A stretch of 64,000 nt of DNA from Fulvivirga sp. M361 (lineage in GTDB: Bacteria > Bacteroidota > Bacteroidia > Cytophagales > Cyclobacteriaceae). Within the stretch, counting starts at the first letter, position 1. The number at the start of each line of letters is the position of its first letter. The stretch covers positions 62,001 to 126,000 of the forward strand of contig NZ_VKDC01000013.1 in the NCBI RefSeq assembly GCF_007097395.1, written 5' to 3'. The notes beneath the pieces were generated by a model. That model was given only the letters and a program-made list of their open reading frames with translations. It did no database searches and was not told the DNA's origin. Positions 37,559 through 46,480 of the stretch are shown here, one piece after another. The translations under genes and the position numbers were made by a program.

Positions 37559-38063
37559 ATCATCAGGGGGTTAATTGTAAAATTCTCAAGGAGTATAACG
37601 ACATACCCAATCTAACCGGAAGATCACCGAGTTACGACCCAAAATACGTTTGATTTTATGGATAATCACAACCCGTTCATGTTGCCCATTTCAAAATCAA
37701 AGTACGTTTAATATGCCTCTCCGGTCTCTCCCCCTGGGAACATTTGTATTCCAGTTTTGTCATTTGACTTTTGATGGGATACATTTTATACTTTTAAACC
37801 TCCTGTACAATTAGCTCAATTTTTCCTGGATACTCAATTCAATGGTTTGCTCACCTTGAACAGAATGAATGAATTGGCCCCTTCTTATGGCATATGAACG
37901 TTGATTTATGATGGTTTTCCATTCACTGATCCTATCACGGATAAGTGACTGTATTATCTGCTTTTATCGCAGGCACGGATAGGTGGGAAGCGTTATGAAA
38001 CAGCTCTTAATATGCTTAAATAATATTTTAATGATATGGTGTGCTATTCTATTATAAGCAGTT
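37559..38063. other. Intergenic region upstream of the GH86-like gene
   Basis: About 505 bp with no gene. TTTGATTTT (37649-37657) and AAAATCAAA (37693-37701) form 9-bp inverted arms about 100 bp before the gene start and may be a regulator site. I found no clear -33/-7 pair on the minus strand. Confidence 0.5.
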
Positions 38064-38963
38064 TTACAACCCAAGTTTGTCCATTCTATCCTTTTCATAC
38101 CTGCTGTCTTCCGCCGGATACCTGAGCTGCTTTTCAAATCTCCCGGAATCTTTTGCCAAAGCCCAAATCAGGCTTTCACCGGCATGTTTAGTGGCCTGGT
38201 CAAATATGGGATCATCAAATGCTTCATGGGCTGACATGATTTTCCACCCTTTGGACCTGAACATTTTAATAAGGTCATCCAGAAACAACGCTGCGGAAAG
38301 ATTGTGATGTAGCAATAAAGTATGATCTATATGCCTACCTGTTAATGAGAAGGATAAATCTTCATAATATATTGCCCGATCATACAGGTGCTGCAGGTAA
38401 TAGCTTTTGAATTCATCAATATTTGCATCAGGGTTTTCTTTAAGCCTTTTTCTTAGCCTGCTATCTATGTACCAATCTGATGCATCTATTGTGACATGCC
38501 CGTTGCTGTAATGGTAGTGCTTTAAGATCTGACGAATGCTATCCACTTTGGGTGTAGAGCTTCCTTCTTTCAAATAAGGAAACCTGAATAGCTTAACGTA
38601 ATTGCTATAATTTCTAATCAATGAATCCGTTTTTAGTAACTCTCTCTTGAAATCCGAGACGCTTACGTCCTCACGATTAAAATTGGGGTGAGTGTAAGTA
38701 TGATTGCCGATTTTATGTCCTCTTTCATTCCAGCTGTTCAATAGATACTTTCCTTTTTCATTCACCAACCCACCTGCTTTAATGAAAAATACTGCCCGGA
38801 TATCTGCTTTATCCAGTTTGTCAAGCAGCATTTCATTCCACTCTTCGAAAGTGTATCCGGGACGATCGGACGTGCTCCCATCATCGAAAGTGAAACTAAT
38901 GGAGGGTTGTCCATAGGAGGCAAGTGAAATTATTAGCAGTAACACCAAAAAAATACTTCTCAT
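38064..38963 (-). CDS. Secreted polysaccharide deacetylase (NodB homology, carbohydrate esterase 4 type)
   Basis: 299 residues with signal peptide (MRSIFLVLLLIISLASYGQ). Motif 1 SFTFDDGS has the catalytic and metal aspartates 27-28; motif 2 HTYTH has metal histidines 88 and 92; later motifs appear as LFRFPYLKEG and IDASDWYID. CE4 enzymes remove acetyl groups from chitin, peptidoglycan or xylan; family-like proteins without known substrate are frequent in Bacteroidetes glycan loci. A C-terminal extension of about 80 residues follows the NodB core. It lies upstream of the GH86-like gene, but 500 bp away. Confidence 0.88.
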   Translation of the reverse strand: MRSIFLVLLLIISLASYGQPSISFTFDDGSTSDRPGYTFEEWNEMLLDKLDKADIRAVFFIKAGGLVNEKGKYLLNSWNERGHKIGNHTYTHPNFNREDVSVSDFKRELLKTDSLIRNYSNYVKLFRFPYLKEGSSTPKVDSIRQILKHYHYSNGHVTIDASDWYIDSRLRKRLKENPDANIDEFKSYYLQHLYDRAIYYEDLSFSLTGRHIDHTLLLHHNLSAALFLDDLIKMFRSKGWKIMSAHEAFDDPIFDQATKHAGESLIWALAKDSGRFEKQLRYPAEDSRYEKDRMDKLGL

Positions 38964-39262
38964 AATTCAGGTGGTGAAAGGTAATTTCAGACTATGATAT
39001 GTAAAATATAGATTATTTCCCGGACTTTATCTTTTATTATATTATTATGAAGCCTGATCATTCAGCTATTTTTCAGAGGTGAAATTTTCGAGAAAAATAA
39101 TTGTTGAATGCTCTGAGTATTGACATGATTATTCGCCATTTTCTTTTCAGCAATTATCAATTGTATTGGATCCATAGACGGATAGAAGGACAACTCCCTT
39201 CCTGAGTTTTTAAGCATTTGAATTATCTCAGGTGATAATATTCTCCCCGGGATGTTCTGATT

Positions 39263-39715
39263 TCATTGCCTTACTACGGATACGTATACCCAAATAATAA
39301 ATATTACTTGCAACGGAATTCTGAACCATAAATAAGAAAGACCATTTCCGTTTAATTCACCGGTTTGATAGTTTATATGTTCTATGGAAGCTTTAATATT
39401 TGCAGGTAATATCAAAATGAAAAACGCAATTAAAACCCAACCTGTAAGTAGTTTATAACTAGGAACTAATAATCCGACCGCAAATAATATTTCGATGACA
39501 CCTGTGATTAGTACAATTTCTGATTTTAGCGGTAAAAAGTCCGGGACCATTGCAGCCATCCCTTTGGTAAAAGTAAAATGGCCTATTGCGGTAAACAAAA
39601 GCATCGAGGACATGGCAATTCTACCTGAGAGTTGGTAGTCAATCCGATGGGTTGCCAATTTGATAATTACAATGGATAGAATAAATGTCCCGATCAAAAC
39701 AAATAGTGGTTTCAT
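39263..39715 (-). CDS. DoxX-family small membrane protein
   Basis: 150 residues with four hydrophobic helices: LFVLIGTFILSIVIIKL, IAMSSMLLFTAIGHFTF, IVLITGVIEILFAVGLLV and VLIAFFILILPANI. The pattern G-x-x-E-I-L-F-A-x-G and ANIKASIEHINY is typical of DoxX/DoxD-like proteins, whose roles include quinone-linked redox and stress responses. It sits 58 bp after a Crp/Fnr-type regulator on the same strand and may be controlled by it. Confidence 0.8.
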   Translation of the reverse strand: MKPLFVLIGTFILSIVIIKLATHRIDYQLSGRIAMSSMLLFTAIGHFTFTKGMAAMVPDFLPLKSEIVLITGVIEILFAVGLLVPSYKLLTGWVLIAFFILILPANIKASIEHINYQTGELNGNGLSYLWFRIPLQVIFIIWVYVSVVRQ

Positions 39716-39773
39716 TGGTCAACTTTTTTTCTCAAAAGTGAGGACTCCGCAAGATTATTACAATGAACTCAGG

Positions 39774-40340
39774 TTAAGAAATTCGCCTGCGAATACGGCT
39801 CAATGCTTGTGGAGTAATGCCAATGTAGGAAGAGATATACTTCAAAGGAATTTGTTCAATGAGCTCGGGTCGTTCTTTGAAAAGTTTTAAGTAACGTTCC
39901 TCTGCAGATTCATTTAAAAAGGAAAGTTCTCTTTGTGATTTTTTAAGGAATAGATCTTCACTTGCTTTTCTTCCGATCAAATTGCCGACGTGAGTTTCAT
40001 TATATATGATTTGAAGGTCACTGTATGTTAATCGCCATAGAGTGGTATTCGTAATGGTCTCAACGATATATGTTGAAGGTTGTTGGACCAAAAAAGAGTC
40101 GTATGCACTTACAAATGAGTTTTTAAATATAAATGCGAAGGTGAGGTCGTTTTCTTCTTTAGGTATATAAAATCGGATGATCCCTTCTTCAATGAAAGAG
40201 AGATGTCTTTCAATTTCTCCTGTATCGAGGAGTTTACATTTTTTAGCGAATTTTTGTTTTGTCAGTTTGGAAGAAAAAACTTGCCAATCACTTTCCGTTA
40301 ATTCAAAAATTGCTTCAAAATTTTTTCGGATTTGTTCCAA
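39774..40340 (-). CDS. Crp/Fnr-family transcriptional regulator
   Basis: 188 residues. The N-terminal cyclic-nucleotide-binding fold is visible in FAKKCKLLDTGEIERHLSFIEEGIIRFY and FAFIFKNSFVSAYDSFLVQQPS. The C-terminal helix-turn-helix reads IPLKYISSYIGITPQALSRIRRRIS, which ends the protein without a wing extension, as in many short Bacteroidetes members. The arginine that contacts cAMP phosphate in true Crp is not seen, nor are the cysteines of Fnr, so the ligand is unknown. It precedes a DoxX gene in the same direction. Confidence 0.88.
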   Translation of the reverse strand: MEQIRKNFEAIFELTESDWQVFSSKLTKQKFAKKCKLLDTGEIERHLSFIEEGIIRFYIPKEENDLTFAFIFKNSFVSAYDSFLVQQPSTYIVETITNTTLWRLTYSDLQIIYNETHVGNLIGRKASEDLFLKKSQRELSFLNESAEERYLKLFKERPELIEQIPLKYISSYIGITPQALSRIRRRIS

Positions 40341-40633
40341 TTTTTTGTGTGTATGACGGCTGATAGCCTATGAACCTAAATTAATGGTTTGGCCTTTTAA
40401 GGACAAGCTTTATATGTTCATGTCACTAATTTCTATTCATTAATGTTATACACAAGTTTATATAAGTACTACCATGGAGTCCTCATCCCAATTTATATTC
40501 TTTCACCCTTACCATTGGTATAGATCCTACTGCCCTTTTTCTAAGTAATTTTCTGCTGCATAAAAATGTCACTTCTAATGATGGACTTTTGTCAAGAAGC
40601 TTTATTCACCTCAGGTTTCTTTAAGCATTTCAT

Positions 40634-42814
40634 TTACTTATCTTCTTCTTTTATTTGGTCCCATTTCCAGTCAGGTTTAGTGACATCTGTCTCTACCTTT
40701 TCTGCCCGTACCCATGTCCGGAAGAAAGACCGCTTTCCTCCACTTTCTTTTTTCTCCGGTATGCCACCCTCCCTGTCCAGGTTCATGCTCATCCTTCGCT
40801 TCAGCGGCCGATCATCGGCGGTCATTTTACCATTATTCTTAACCTTTGGTATCGAAACTTCTCCAAAACTACTATGATCACCAATATGTACTAAATTGTC
40901 AATGTCATTATTGCTCAGTACTGTTCTCTCACGTTCTATGGCACGTATCTGGTTTCTATCGTACCTCGTATCCCCATCCTCAATATTTTCAAACACCCCT
41001 AGCCAACCCTGTGCGTCAAACCTTTCGTCATGAGGTAAATAGCTTTCGTAGCCCCAAAGATTTGTCCATCGCTTTTTCCATTTGTTATGTCCTTCTTTAT
41101 ACGTATCGTATTTGCTTTCATCCTGTTTCCTTAGATAAGTGTGTATATCACTTCCTTTTACTGTCCTGTGTTCCGTAGTGGGAGATGAGTGGTTGATGGT
41201 CTCATCGACGAAGGATACGTAACCATATTCTGGTACTTCTGCATACTCTATTATCCTTGGTTCGTCTATACCTTCCATTACCGATGCTCTGTCATCAAGG
41301 AACTCTCCCGGCAAACTCTTGGAAATATGGGCCATATGCTCCTCATTTTCCATGGGGTTAACAACATATTCCGGTCCCACTATCTTCTCCGTATTCAAAT
41401 AATTAAGGTTTACGAATAATGTATTCCCCAATGTGTCCTTATGAAATACATTATTGATACTTGGTCTGTTCCTGTAGTAATGGACCTCTATCACCACTTT
41501 CCACCCAGATTCGGCGATACCGCCAAAATCACTTTTTTGCAAATAGTCCAGTTGTCCTGCTTTTTCCATGGTGGACAATGTGTTGATCACGATCATTTCC
41601 TTCAGAGGGCCACCTAATAACTCATAGATCCCGCGCTTGACGGATCCCTTTCCCAGGTTAATGAACTTGCATGCATCTATTAATTCTTCAAAGCTGCCAA
41701 AGCTGCGTAATGGAGGTAATATGATGCCGCCCAGACATACCGCTGAATTATAATTTATGTTATTCATCAAAGACATTTCATCTATTTTCATTGTCTTTGT
41801 ATATATATCCTCGAGTCTGCTCTGTATTCCCTTAGCTAATTCTATATCCTGTTGACCTACTTTTGGTGCAACCATTCCTCGCAGCTCTTTGGTCGATTCT
41901 CCGTTTCGCTGGATTACCTTCTTTTGGCTTGTGTCCTTTACACTCGATAATTCTTCTTTTTGCCGTGATCCCTGATCAATCGACCCCTGCTTTGAGGCAA
42001 TAGCTTTTGTCCCCATTATATCCGCTTCATTCTCTAAAGCAACATCATCATTAATATTCACTTTGCCTTTCATCTGTAGGGTAGGTTCTACTCTACCTTG
42101 TTTTTGCTGCACCACGTGCCAGGCTTCATGAGGTAAGTGTTTTTCCTGACCTTTAGCCAAGTGAATATCTGTCCCCTGGGCGTAAGCACGGGCTTGTAAT
42201 TGAGCGGGCTTATCAGAGTTGTAATGCACCTTTACGTCGTCCATCGAATGGCCGGAGAGGTTTTCAATTCCGGATTTCAAATGATCCGGTAAACCTGTTT
42301 TATTTTCTTTTTTTGGAGTGGGTGATTGGGGTAAATCGCTTTCAATTCCGGTCAACGGTTTTTTTTGCACAGTGGTTTCCTGCCTGTTTGCCCTTTCCAC
42401 TAACTCTGCACCAGCATTGATCCGGACATTTTCCTCTGTTTTTTCAGTAGGTTTTGTGTGATTCTGCTTCCTTTGCACCACATTACCAGCTTCATCAGGC
42501 CAGTGTTCTGCCTGGTCAGGAGCAACGTGACTAGCTGTTGCCCATGCAAACGCACGAGCATTAAGTTCGGCGGGTTTGTCCGACGCGCCGGTGTCATTTT
42601 CTTTACGTTGAATGGTGTTCTGCCGGGACGCCAATTTCAGGGCCTGAAACTCTGGTTTCCCCGGACCACTATCTGCGGGTTCTGATTGCTTTTGAGCAGC
42701 TTCAGAATGACTGCTTTTAGACTGGAAAGAGCCCATTTTATCCTGCGTTTCCCTGGCCTGATGCATTGTAGTGCGACTTTGACTTTCCTGGTTTTTGTCT
42801 TCGTGGGTGTGCAT
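40634..42814 (-). CDS. DUF4157 protein, contractile-injection-system-associated type, possible toxin
   Basis: 726 residues, no signal peptide. The DUF4157 (eCIS core) motif lies at 201-239: DKPAQLQARAYAQGTDIHLAKGQ then HLPHEAWHVVQQKQGR, with metal-type histidines 229 and 233 around Glu230. A degenerate second copy occurs at 79-117. The first 190 residues are hydrophilic and low-complexity (many Q, S, K, E). Residues about 300-726 form a large domain that I do not recognise, rich in charged and aromatic residues. DUF4157 is enriched in cargo of extracellular contractile injection systems and in other polymorphic toxins, so the C-terminal region may be the effector. No tail, sheath or baseplate gene is in the window. 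Confidence 0.8.
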   Translation of the reverse strand: MHTHEDKNQESQSRTTMHQARETQDKMGSFQSKSSHSEAAQKQSEPADSGPGKPEFQALKLASRQNTIQRKENDTGASDKPAELNARAFAWATASHVAPDQAEHWPDEAGNVVQRKQNHTKPTEKTEENVRINAGAELVERANRQETTVQKKPLTGIESDLPQSPTPKKENKTGLPDHLKSGIENLSGHSMDDVKVHYNSDKPAQLQARAYAQGTDIHLAKGQEKHLPHEAWHVVQQKQGRVEPTLQMKGKVNINDDVALENEADIMGTKAIASKQGSIDQGSRQKEELSSVKDTSQKKVIQRNGESTKELRGMVAPKVGQQDIELAKGIQSRLEDIYTKTMKIDEMSLMNNINYNSAVCLGGIILPPLRSFGSFEELIDACKFINLGKGSVKRGIYELLGGPLKEMIVINTLSTMEKAGQLDYLQKSDFGGIAESGWKVVIEVHYYRNRPSINNVFHKDTLGNTLFVNLNYLNTEKIVGPEYVVNPMENEEHMAHISKSLPGEFLDDRASVMEGIDEPRIIEYAEVPEYGYVSFVDETINHSSPTTEHRTVKGSDIHTYLRKQDESKYDTYKEGHNKWKKRWTNLWGYESYLPHDERFDAQGWLGVFENIEDGDTRYDRNQIRAIERERTVLSNNDIDNLVHIGDHSSFGEVSIPKVKNNGKMTADDRPLKRRMSMNLDREGGIPEKKESGGKRSFFRTWVRAEKVETDVTKPDWKWDQIKEEDK
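42098..42580 (-). repeat. Intact and degenerate copies of the DUF4157 motif
   Basis: Codons 201-239 (42098-42214) and 79-117 (42464-42580) align without gaps: DKPA-x-L-x-ARA at the start and EAW/EAG-x-VVQ-x-KQ at the end. The degenerate copy has DEAGNVVQ in place of HEAWHVVQ, losing both histidines. Confidence 0.75.
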
Positions 42815-43194
42815 TGCGGACTCTTTTCGGGTGGAATTTATTGTAGAGCAGGGTACTGCTTCAATATAAATAATAAAATGAAAAATTAATAGGCTTTAGG
42901 ATGGTCATTACCATTTGCCTATGAATTTTCGTGGTCTGTTACTGAAAAACGCTTAGCCCTTATCGCAATCTTAGAAGACCGCAACGCTCTGAATTAAAGA
43001 AAAGGGCTTGCTCATGCTGCCTTCTTCCCGAAAAAAAGACAGATTAAAAGGAATGGAACAACTCAATGCGTCACTACAGGAATTGGTCCGGTTTGGTCTA
43101 AAAACAGGACTGTATAAAGTCATTGTTTATAAAGAGGGAGAATGATATCAAGCTTTTTTAATGGTCGTGCAATGGCTTGGCTTATAGTTCACCA
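42815..43194. other. Intergenic region with one tiny open frame
   Basis: About 380 bp upstream of the DUF4157 gene and downstream of the sigma factor. Apart from the 43-residue frame listed next I see no gene. The 20 bases before the DUF4157 start are AT-rich. Confidence 0.45.
43014..43145 (+). CDS. Possible small protein, 43 residues
   Basis: ATG at 43014 to TGA at 43143-43145. The translation begins MLPSSRKKDRLKG and ends GLYKVIVYKEGE, with an amphipathic middle (MEQLNASLQELVRFG). Composition looks protein-like, and it could be a small protein or the end of a decayed gene. No family is recognised. Confidence 0.25.
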   Translation: MLPSSRKKDRLKGMEQLNASLQELVRFGLKTGLYKVIVYKEGE

Positions 43195-44451
43195 CTATTT
43201 ACCTGATGGCCGACCATTTTTCAGTTGCTCAATTTGCTTTGTATGTGTTTCTATCTGGGTTTTGGATTTTATCAATTGGATGGCTTTTTCGTAATGGTTT
43301 ATGGCTTTTTCGATGTTTATGTTGGCATACAGATAACCCAATAATTCGTGATAATAATTACTCTCTTTCAAGTCTAGTTTTTTGGTTTCTTCAATGGCTT
43401 TTTCGCATCCGTAAACTTTGGCAAAAGCAAATGACCTGTTCAATGCAGTTACAGGCGAATATTCAATTACAATAAGTTGATTATAAAGCTGTAAAATGTG
43501 TCGCCACTTGTCCGGGTCTGTAGGTTTTGTGTGCCAATATGCGATGCCTGCCTCCAAATGGTATTTTGAAACCTCGTTGCCCTTACAGGCATTTACCAGG
43601 TAATAATTACCTTTTTCAATCAATGCTTTATCCCATAGGTCTTGGTCTTGTTCGTCAAAAAGAATGGCTTCACCCTCACTGTTGGTTCTTGCTTCAAGAC
43701 GTGAACTTTGAAAGCACATTAAAGCAAGCAATGCGTTGGCTTGCGGCGTATCAGTTAATGGGTTTTCTGTCAGTATCAGGGATAGTCGTGTTGCTTCTGA
43801 GCAGAGTTCTTTCCTGATAAACTGACGGTTGGTTTGTGAAAAATACCCTTCGTTGAACAACAGGTACAACGTTTTTAAAACGGTGTCCAATCGCAATTTG
43901 ATTTCTGTGGCACTTAATGTTTTGATTTGAAAATTATCGTTCCGAAAATTGGTTCTGGCCCTGTGCAAACGTTTTTTAATAGTTTCGGTTTTTGTCAGGA
44001 AAGCGTTGGAAATTTCCTCTACGCTGAAACCGCAAAGGGTTTGAAGCGCCATACAGATCTGACTTTCGGTTGAATTCGTTGGATTGCAAACTGCAAAGAT
44101 CATAGCTAATTGACTGTCAATAATATACTGGTCACTGAGCTCAAAATCCTGTTCGACTTCAATTTTATCAGATGGTATGGCTTTTTTGACTTTTGTTTCA
44201 AAAACCGAAAGATGTCTGAAGTAGTCATTAGCTTTGTTTTTTGCAACGGTATAGAGCCATGCTGATGGGTTTTTTGGAGTGCCATTAATTGCCCAGTTTT
44301 CAGATGCTTTCAGAAACGTTTCACTGGCAATATCTTCGGCAATCTCAATATGTTTTAAACCAAAATGACGGCATAACACAGCCGTCATTTTTGCATATTC
44401 CAGCCGGAACAATTGAGGTAAAAGTTCATGATATGACGATGGGCCTTCCAC
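43195..44451 (-). CDS. ECF sigma factor, ECF42-type with C-terminal TPR-like extension
   Basis: 418 residues, about twice the size of a plain ECF factor. Region 2 is at about 15-85 (FRLEYAKMTAVLCRHFGL, IAEDIASETFLKASENW, PSAWLYTVAKNKANDYFR); region 4 reads ALQTLCGFSVEEISNAFLTKTETIKKRLHRAR. The C-terminal 230 residues form a helical extension (LLFNEGYF, CFQSSRLEAR, YHELLGYLYANINIEKAINHYEKAI). This is the ECF42 arrangement, which is characteristically encoded with a YCII/DGPF protein and lacks a classical anti-sigma factor. The YCII gene lies 2 bp upstream in the same operon. Confidence 0.9.
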   Translation of the reverse strand: MEGPSSYHELLPQLFRLEYAKMTAVLCRHFGLKHIEIAEDIASETFLKASENWAINGTPKNPSAWLYTVAKNKANDYFRHLSVFETKVKKAIPSDKIEVEQDFELSDQYIIDSQLAMIFAVCNPTNSTESQICMALQTLCGFSVEEISNAFLTKTETIKKRLHRARTNFRNDNFQIKTLSATEIKLRLDTVLKTLYLLFNEGYFSQTNRQFIRKELCSEATRLSLILTENPLTDTPQANALLALMCFQSSRLEARTNSEGEAILFDEQDQDLWDKALIEKGNYYLVNACKGNEVSKYHLEAGIAYWHTKPTDPDKWRHILQLYNQLIVIEYSPVTALNRSFAFAKVYGCEKAIEETKKLDLKESNYYHELLGYLYANINIEKAINHYEKAIQLIKSKTQIETHTKQIEQLKNGRPSGK

Positions 44452-44453
44452 TA

Positions 44454-44795
44454 TTAATCACGTTTTAAAACCTCCCGTACTTCAATGTTTCCCCCAATTT
44501 TAAAGATTGGATTCCCTTTTGCCATTTCTACAGCCTCGTCAATGGTTTCTGCTCTTACAATGATGTAACCGCTAATAAATTCCTTGATTTCGGTATAAGG
44601 TCCGTCCGTAACCACATTGTCAGGCTTCACCGTTTTGGCGCTTTCCGGAGCGGGCAAAAGTGTGTTGCCTTTATCCACCAATTTGTTTTGTGCGGCGATG
44701 CTTCCCAGCCAATTCATCCTTTCCTGTATTTGTTCAGGAGAAGGTTGGGAATCTGAAATGTCTGTTAATCTGAAAATTAATGCAAATTCTTTCAT
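44454..44795 (-). CDS. YCII-related (DGPF) protein, partner of the ECF sigma factor
   Basis: 113 residues from MKEFALIF; an in-frame ATG at 44855 would add 20 residues unlike the family. YCII-type features: MKEFALIFR at the start, NWLGSIAAQNKL, and the DGPF-type motif TDGPYTEIKEFISGYIIVRAETIDEAVEMAKGNP. Such proteins are tied to ECF42 sigma factors and are thought to take part in their control or be their target. The stop is 2 bp from the sigma factor start, so the two are co-translated. Confidence 0.88.
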   Translation of the reverse strand: MKEFALIFRLTDISDSQPSPEQIQERMNWLGSIAAQNKLVDKGNTLLPAPESAKTVKPDNVVTDGPYTEIKEFISGYIIVRAETIDEAVEMAKGNPIFKIGGNIEVREVLKRD

Positions 44796-45114
44796 TTTGA
44801 TAACTTTTAATGTTCGCTCTATGGACGATTGACCTCTGGAAAAGGGGACACTCATTAACCGTTTTTCCGGATTGTGTTATGTTAAAATAGAGGACATTGG
44901 TCTATATGAGGATGGTAGTCGTTCACAGGTTTTATTTCCTTTAAGTTACAAGGAATTTGAAGTAGTTTATCCACTGTGGATTTGCCATGATCTTTGCTAT
45001 TACTTTTATTTAATACTACCAACCGGCCTTATCATTTGTCTAATTTCACTTCTTTTAATTCGATGCTTTTTTATTGGATTAAGCTCCTGCCGGAATAAGT
45101 TAGTATTGGGAGTA

Positions 45115-46230
45115 TCAGAATTTTTCACTCACTAATCCTTTTGGAGATAATGATGAGCTGATGATTATTTCAAAATCAATTACACCCAGTACCAGCTCTT
45201 CTTTTGTAAGTACTTCAACTTTCCATATCCCTTCTTTCACATTATTCTTGTAGGTATAACCGCGATAACCATTATCTCTGCCTCCGGTAATCTCATAACC
45301 TATATCCTCTATGGTTTCCCAGTTATCGGTGTCATCATTATACCATTTCCATCGATGAAATATCATTTTTTTTATATCGGTTGGAGCAAATATGGATGAG
45401 AAAATATAAACTTTTTCATTGGGGGTATGAATGAACTTTAGCCTGTGTTTTCTCCAAAATACATACCAATGGTCTCTTTCGTAAGACACGACATAATGAT
45501 CGTTTTCCAATTTGATGGTATGTGCTACAATACCTTTATCAAGGGCAAGAGGTACGGGTGGAATAAGCTTAAGGAAATAAAATACGTTGATCAATGCATA
45601 AATGGAAAATATGATCCCGGTTAGTTTAACGATACGTATTTCCGCTCGTGCGCCTGGGCTTAGGCGATATATTATAGCAATTAAGATCAGGGTAAAAACT
45701 AAACTGGTCAAACCGGAGAAAATAAAAACACCTGTATTCATTTCTTTGGTGAACACGGGTATCATGAAAGTGAAAAAAGTGAAGCTCACGAAAAAATATA
45801 CCCCGAACTGCAGGTACTTATTGGATATTCGTTTTTTCAGGAATTCATTGGCTAAAAATAATGCGACCAGGATAATAAAGAAGGATGCTGTTTTAGACAG
45901 AGACACACTTCTTGAGAAATAAATTACATAGGCACTGGATAGTCCTCCAAAGAAAAACTGAATAGCCAGGGGGAAATATTCTTCATATCGCTCAACAATT
46001 GAATTTTTCCATTTATCATCACCCGCTAAATTATAAAGGTAAATTGTAACGGTGAGAGAGGTCATGTGCAGGCATAAGACGACCAGGTCATATAACCGGT
46101 CAATGCGTCCAAGAGTGAATGAATCAAAAATAAACCCACCAATAAAAAAAAGAATAGGTGCATATTTTTCATGCCTCCTGGTGAACCTTCTGAGCTGGCT
46201 GTTTCTAAGTTTAACGAATATTCTTTTCAT
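45115..46230 (-). CDS. Membrane protein with C-terminal DUF2914 domain
   Basis: 371 residues. About seven to eight hydrophobic segments fill residues 25-235 (for example YAPILFFIGGFIFDSF, LVVLCLHMTSLTVTIYL, TASFFIILVALFLANEFL, IFSGLTSLVFTLILIAII). The C-terminal 130 residues resemble DUF2914: KVYIFSSIFAP, IFHRWKWYNDDTDNW, GRDNGYRGYTYKNNVKEGIWKVEVLTKEELVLGVIDFEI. The function of this family is unknown. It stands alone, with 250-bp gaps on both sides. Confidence 0.75.
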   Translation of the reverse strand: MKRIFVKLRNSQLRRFTRRHEKYAPILFFIGGFIFDSFTLGRIDRLYDLVVLCLHMTSLTVTIYLYNLAGDDKWKNSIVERYEEYFPLAIQFFFGGLSSAYVIYFSRSVSLSKTASFFIILVALFLANEFLKKRISNKYLQFGVYFFVSFTFFTFMIPVFTKEMNTGVFIFSGLTSLVFTLILIAIIYRLSPGARAEIRIVKLTGIIFSIYALINVFYFLKLIPPVPLALDKGIVAHTIKLENDHYVVSYERDHWYVFWRKHRLKFIHTPNEKVYIFSSIFAPTDIKKMIFHRWKWYNDDTDNWETIEDIGYEITGGRDNGYRGYTYKNNVKEGIWKVEVLTKEELVLGVIDFEIIISSSLSPKGLVSEKF

Positions 46231-46480
46231 GTACTGTTTTTAGAAAATGCTTCAGAACCGGGAGGTCATTTTTTTGGTAGTAGGGTATTTTTCATTCAGT
46301 TTGTCAGGAAACAATATTCATATAGTAAAAGCTGGCCAGGATGTTACCTTCATTGTTTCCATCCTCAGATTCGATGAACCACCATCCTATGCCAGACCTA
46401 GTACAGGTGAGAGACGTATATTATGAGTTTTAAAGCATCCATCCGTTTACTCGATGGCATACAGTTTTTGCCTTTTATTT

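Noticed and set aside
44872-45135. 87-codon plus-strand frame with hydrophobic stretch
   Set aside because: Overlaps the end of the DUF2914 gene, has no recognised features, and sits in a 259-bp gap between two minus-strand genes.
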